Shown here in pieces: positions 5,609 to 6,965 of a stretch of 6,965 nt of DNA. The notes under the pieces were generated by a model. It had not been told where the DNA came from. It ran no database searches and worked only from the letters and a program-made list of their open reading frames with translations. The stretch comes from DATKEG01 sp035544515 (GTDB lineage: Bacteria > Acidobacteriota > Vicinamibacteria > Fen-336). The position numbers and the translations under genes were made by a program. Numbering within the stretch: the first letter of the stretch is position 1; each line of letters begins with the position of its first letter. The stretch lies in NCBI GenBank assembly GCA_035544515.1, contig DATKEG010000072.1:1-6965 (forward strand). The letters run 5' to 3'.

Positions 5609-6965
5609 TCAGGCCGCGTAGCCCCGCCGCGGCGGGCGGTTGCCGGCGGGCATCGCGATCTCCACCTCCGGACGCGCGCGGTTGGCCGCGACGTACACGA
5701 CCAGGAGCAGGAGCAAGGCGATCCCCAGCCCCCAGGGCGGCGCCAGCGACGAGGGCGCGTGGGTCAGCGGCAGCAGGCCCGCCGCGAGCAACGTGACCGA
5801 CAGGATGCCGGCCCAGGCGGCGACCAGGGTCACGCCGAGCAGGGTGCTCTGGGCGTAGACCTGGCCGGCCCCGGGCAGGGCCAGGGAGAGCAGCAGGAAG
5901 AGGCGGTCGCGCCGGTTCTCCTCCTCCTGCACCTCGAGCAGCTTCTGGTTGCGCGCGGGGCCGGAGACCCCGTCCCGGACGATGAAGAGGTGATGGCACT
6001 GCGTGCACAGCCCGGCGGAGGCGCCGAGCTGGCAGCGCTTGCAGAACGGCGTCCCGCACTTGACGCAGCGCCGCGTGAACATCCGCGGGCCCCGCCAGCG
6101 GGACAGGCCGAGCACCACGACCACGAACACGGCCAGGAACGCGGTGAACCGGTTGCGCAGGGCGCCGGCCAGGTCGCCGAGAGGCGTGCCCGGAGTGCCC
6201 TGGCCGGCGACGTTCTTGACGCGGACGCCCTCGGCGGTACCCAGGAACTTGGCCCACAGCTCCTCGGCGGTGGGCCCGAGGTCCACGACCGCGTAGTCGC
6301 CCTTGTCGTATTTCCACGCGCCGTCGTAGGAGCTGACGAGCCCGCCCGCCAGCCGATTCGCCTGCAAGCGCGCTTCCTGCGCGGGCTGGTACTCGAAGCG
6401 CTGCAGGTGGGCCAGGGACAGGTTGTAGTAGAAGGTGGCCCCCACCGCCGGCGGCGGCCCCCCTTCGATGCCCAGCTTGTAACGCGCGATGGCGGCCTGG
6501 AACTCGCTGGCCGCGAACTCGAGGTTGCCGAGGTTGTTGAGGGCGAAGGTGTCGTTGGGCTGCTGGCGGAGCAACTCGCGATAGAGCGCCGCCGCGTCGT
6601 CGTAGCGCCCGGCCTTGCGGTACTGCGTGGCCAGGAGGTAGACGAGGTCGCGATCGTCGGCGTGGAGCCGGCCGGCGTCCTCGAGCGCGGTGGTGGCGCG
6701 CGCGTCGGGACCGCCCTCGAGCGACGCCACGGAAGCGTCGAACAGCGGGTTGCGCTTGGCCAGGGTGCGCGCCTCGAGCACCATCACCAGCGGTCCCACG
6801 GCCAGGCCACACACGAGCAGGCCGGCCACCACGACCTTCTCCCGGCCGTCGAGGTAGATGAAGAGCAGGGCCAGCATCCACAGCGGCACCCAGGCCCAGC
6901 CCTGGAAGGTCACCGCGGGCAGCAGCAGCGCGCAGAGCGCCCGCGGCACGGCCGCGCCGCGCGGC
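5609..6965 (-). CDS. TPR and zinc-ribbon multi-pass membrane protein, 5' end beyond window
   Basis: Function unknown. The frame stays open to the window edge. The first possible start inside is a GTG at 6947-6949, but the protein would then begin directly in a hydrophobic segment (CALLLPAVTF), so the true start probably lies outside. Numbering from that GTG, the protein has: N-terminal membrane segments (about 5-32 and 39-58); tetratricopeptide repeats (about 97-200; for example YRKAGRYDDAAALYRELLRQ and ALNNLGNLEFAASEFQAAIA); a membrane helix (268-282); a six-cysteine zinc ribbon with three CxxC pairs (C295/C298, C303/C306, C315/C318); a charged stretch (QEEENRRDRL); and three more hydrophobic segments (about 350-366, 369-395, 405-422). 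The motif LSLALPGAGQVYAQ recalls small TM2-like membrane modules. The tail is basic (NRPPRRGYAA). The stop codon is 3 bases before the DUF4388 gene. The CDS is firm; the role is not. Confidence 0.88.
   Translation of the reverse strand, partial: PRGAAVPRALCALLLPAVTFQGWAWVPLWMLALLFIYLDGREKVVVAGLLVCGLAVGPLVMVLEARTLAKRNPLFDASVASLEGGPDARATTALEDAGRLHADDRDLVYLLATQYRKAGRYDDAAALYRELLRQQPNDTFALNNLGNLEFAASEFQAAIARYKLGIEGGPPPAVGATFYYNLSLAHLQRFEYQPAQEARLQANRLAGGLVSSYDGAWKYDKGDYAVVDLGPTAEELWAKFLGTAEGVRVKNVAGQGTPGTPLGDLAGALRNRFTAFLAVFVVVVLGLSRWRGPRMFTRRCVKCGTPFCKRCQLGASAGLCTQCHHLFIVRDGVSGPARNQKLLEVQEEENRRDRLFLLLSLALPGAGQVYAQSTLLGVTLVAAWAGILSVTLLAAGLLPLTHAPSSLAPPWGLGIALLLLLVVYVAANRARPEVEIAMPAGNRPPRRGYAA

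Noticed and set aside
4191..6881. Very long minus-strand open frame (about 900 codons) in another frame across ribF, the DUF4388 gene and the TPR gene
   Set aside because: It crosses three well-supported genes on the same strand out of frame, and its product is Arg/Ala/Gly/Pro-rich without motifs.

Overview
The window is G+C-rich bacterial DNA (roughly 70% G+C by eye). Every convincing gene lies on the minus strand. Read in the direction of transcription, from high to low coordinates, the order is: (1) a membrane protein with tetratricopeptide repeats and a zinc ribbon, cut by the window edge (5609-6965); (2) a DUF4388/PATAN protein with one transmembrane helix and a GspG-like C-terminal domain (4388-5605); (3) ribF, flavokinase/FAD synthetase (3421-4374); (4) a STAS-domain anti-sigma-factor antagonist (3029-3394); (5) an RsbW/SpoIIAB-type serine kinase (2536-3024); (6) a two-GAF, PP2C-type SpoIIE/RsbU phosphatase (748-2520); and (7) cysS, cysteinyl-tRNA synthetase, with only its first half inside the window (1-737).

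The gaps between genes are 3, 13, 26, 4, 15 and 10 bases, so this looks like one transcription unit or a tightly coupled gene string. There is no gene-free stretch longer than 26 bases, and I see no RNA genes, mobile elements, CRISPR arrays or clear intrinsic terminators. One candidate internal promoter lies at the 3' end of ribF, just ahead of the STAS gene.

Genes 4-6 form a textbook partner-switching set: antagonist, kinase and phosphatase. The phosphatase would dephosphorylate the STAS protein in response to whatever its GAF domains sense, and the dephosphorylated STAS protein would then sequester the kinase. The kinase's normal client (a sigma factor or another target) is not encoded here. 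Genes 1-2 look like a membrane-associated pair of unknown function. ribF and cysS are housekeeping genes embedded in the same string.

The taxon cannot be fixed from the sequence alone. The composition, the DUF4388 protein, the GspG-like periplasmic-type domain and the kinase style fit a high-G+C Gram-negative lineage such as Myxococcota/deltaproteobacteria or Rokubacteria/Methylomirabilota. This is an inference, not an identification. Nothing in the window is a clearly undescribed system. The least ordinary items are the domain architecture of the DUF4388 protein, its pairing with the TPR/zinc-ribbon membrane protein, and the orphan partner-switching trio.
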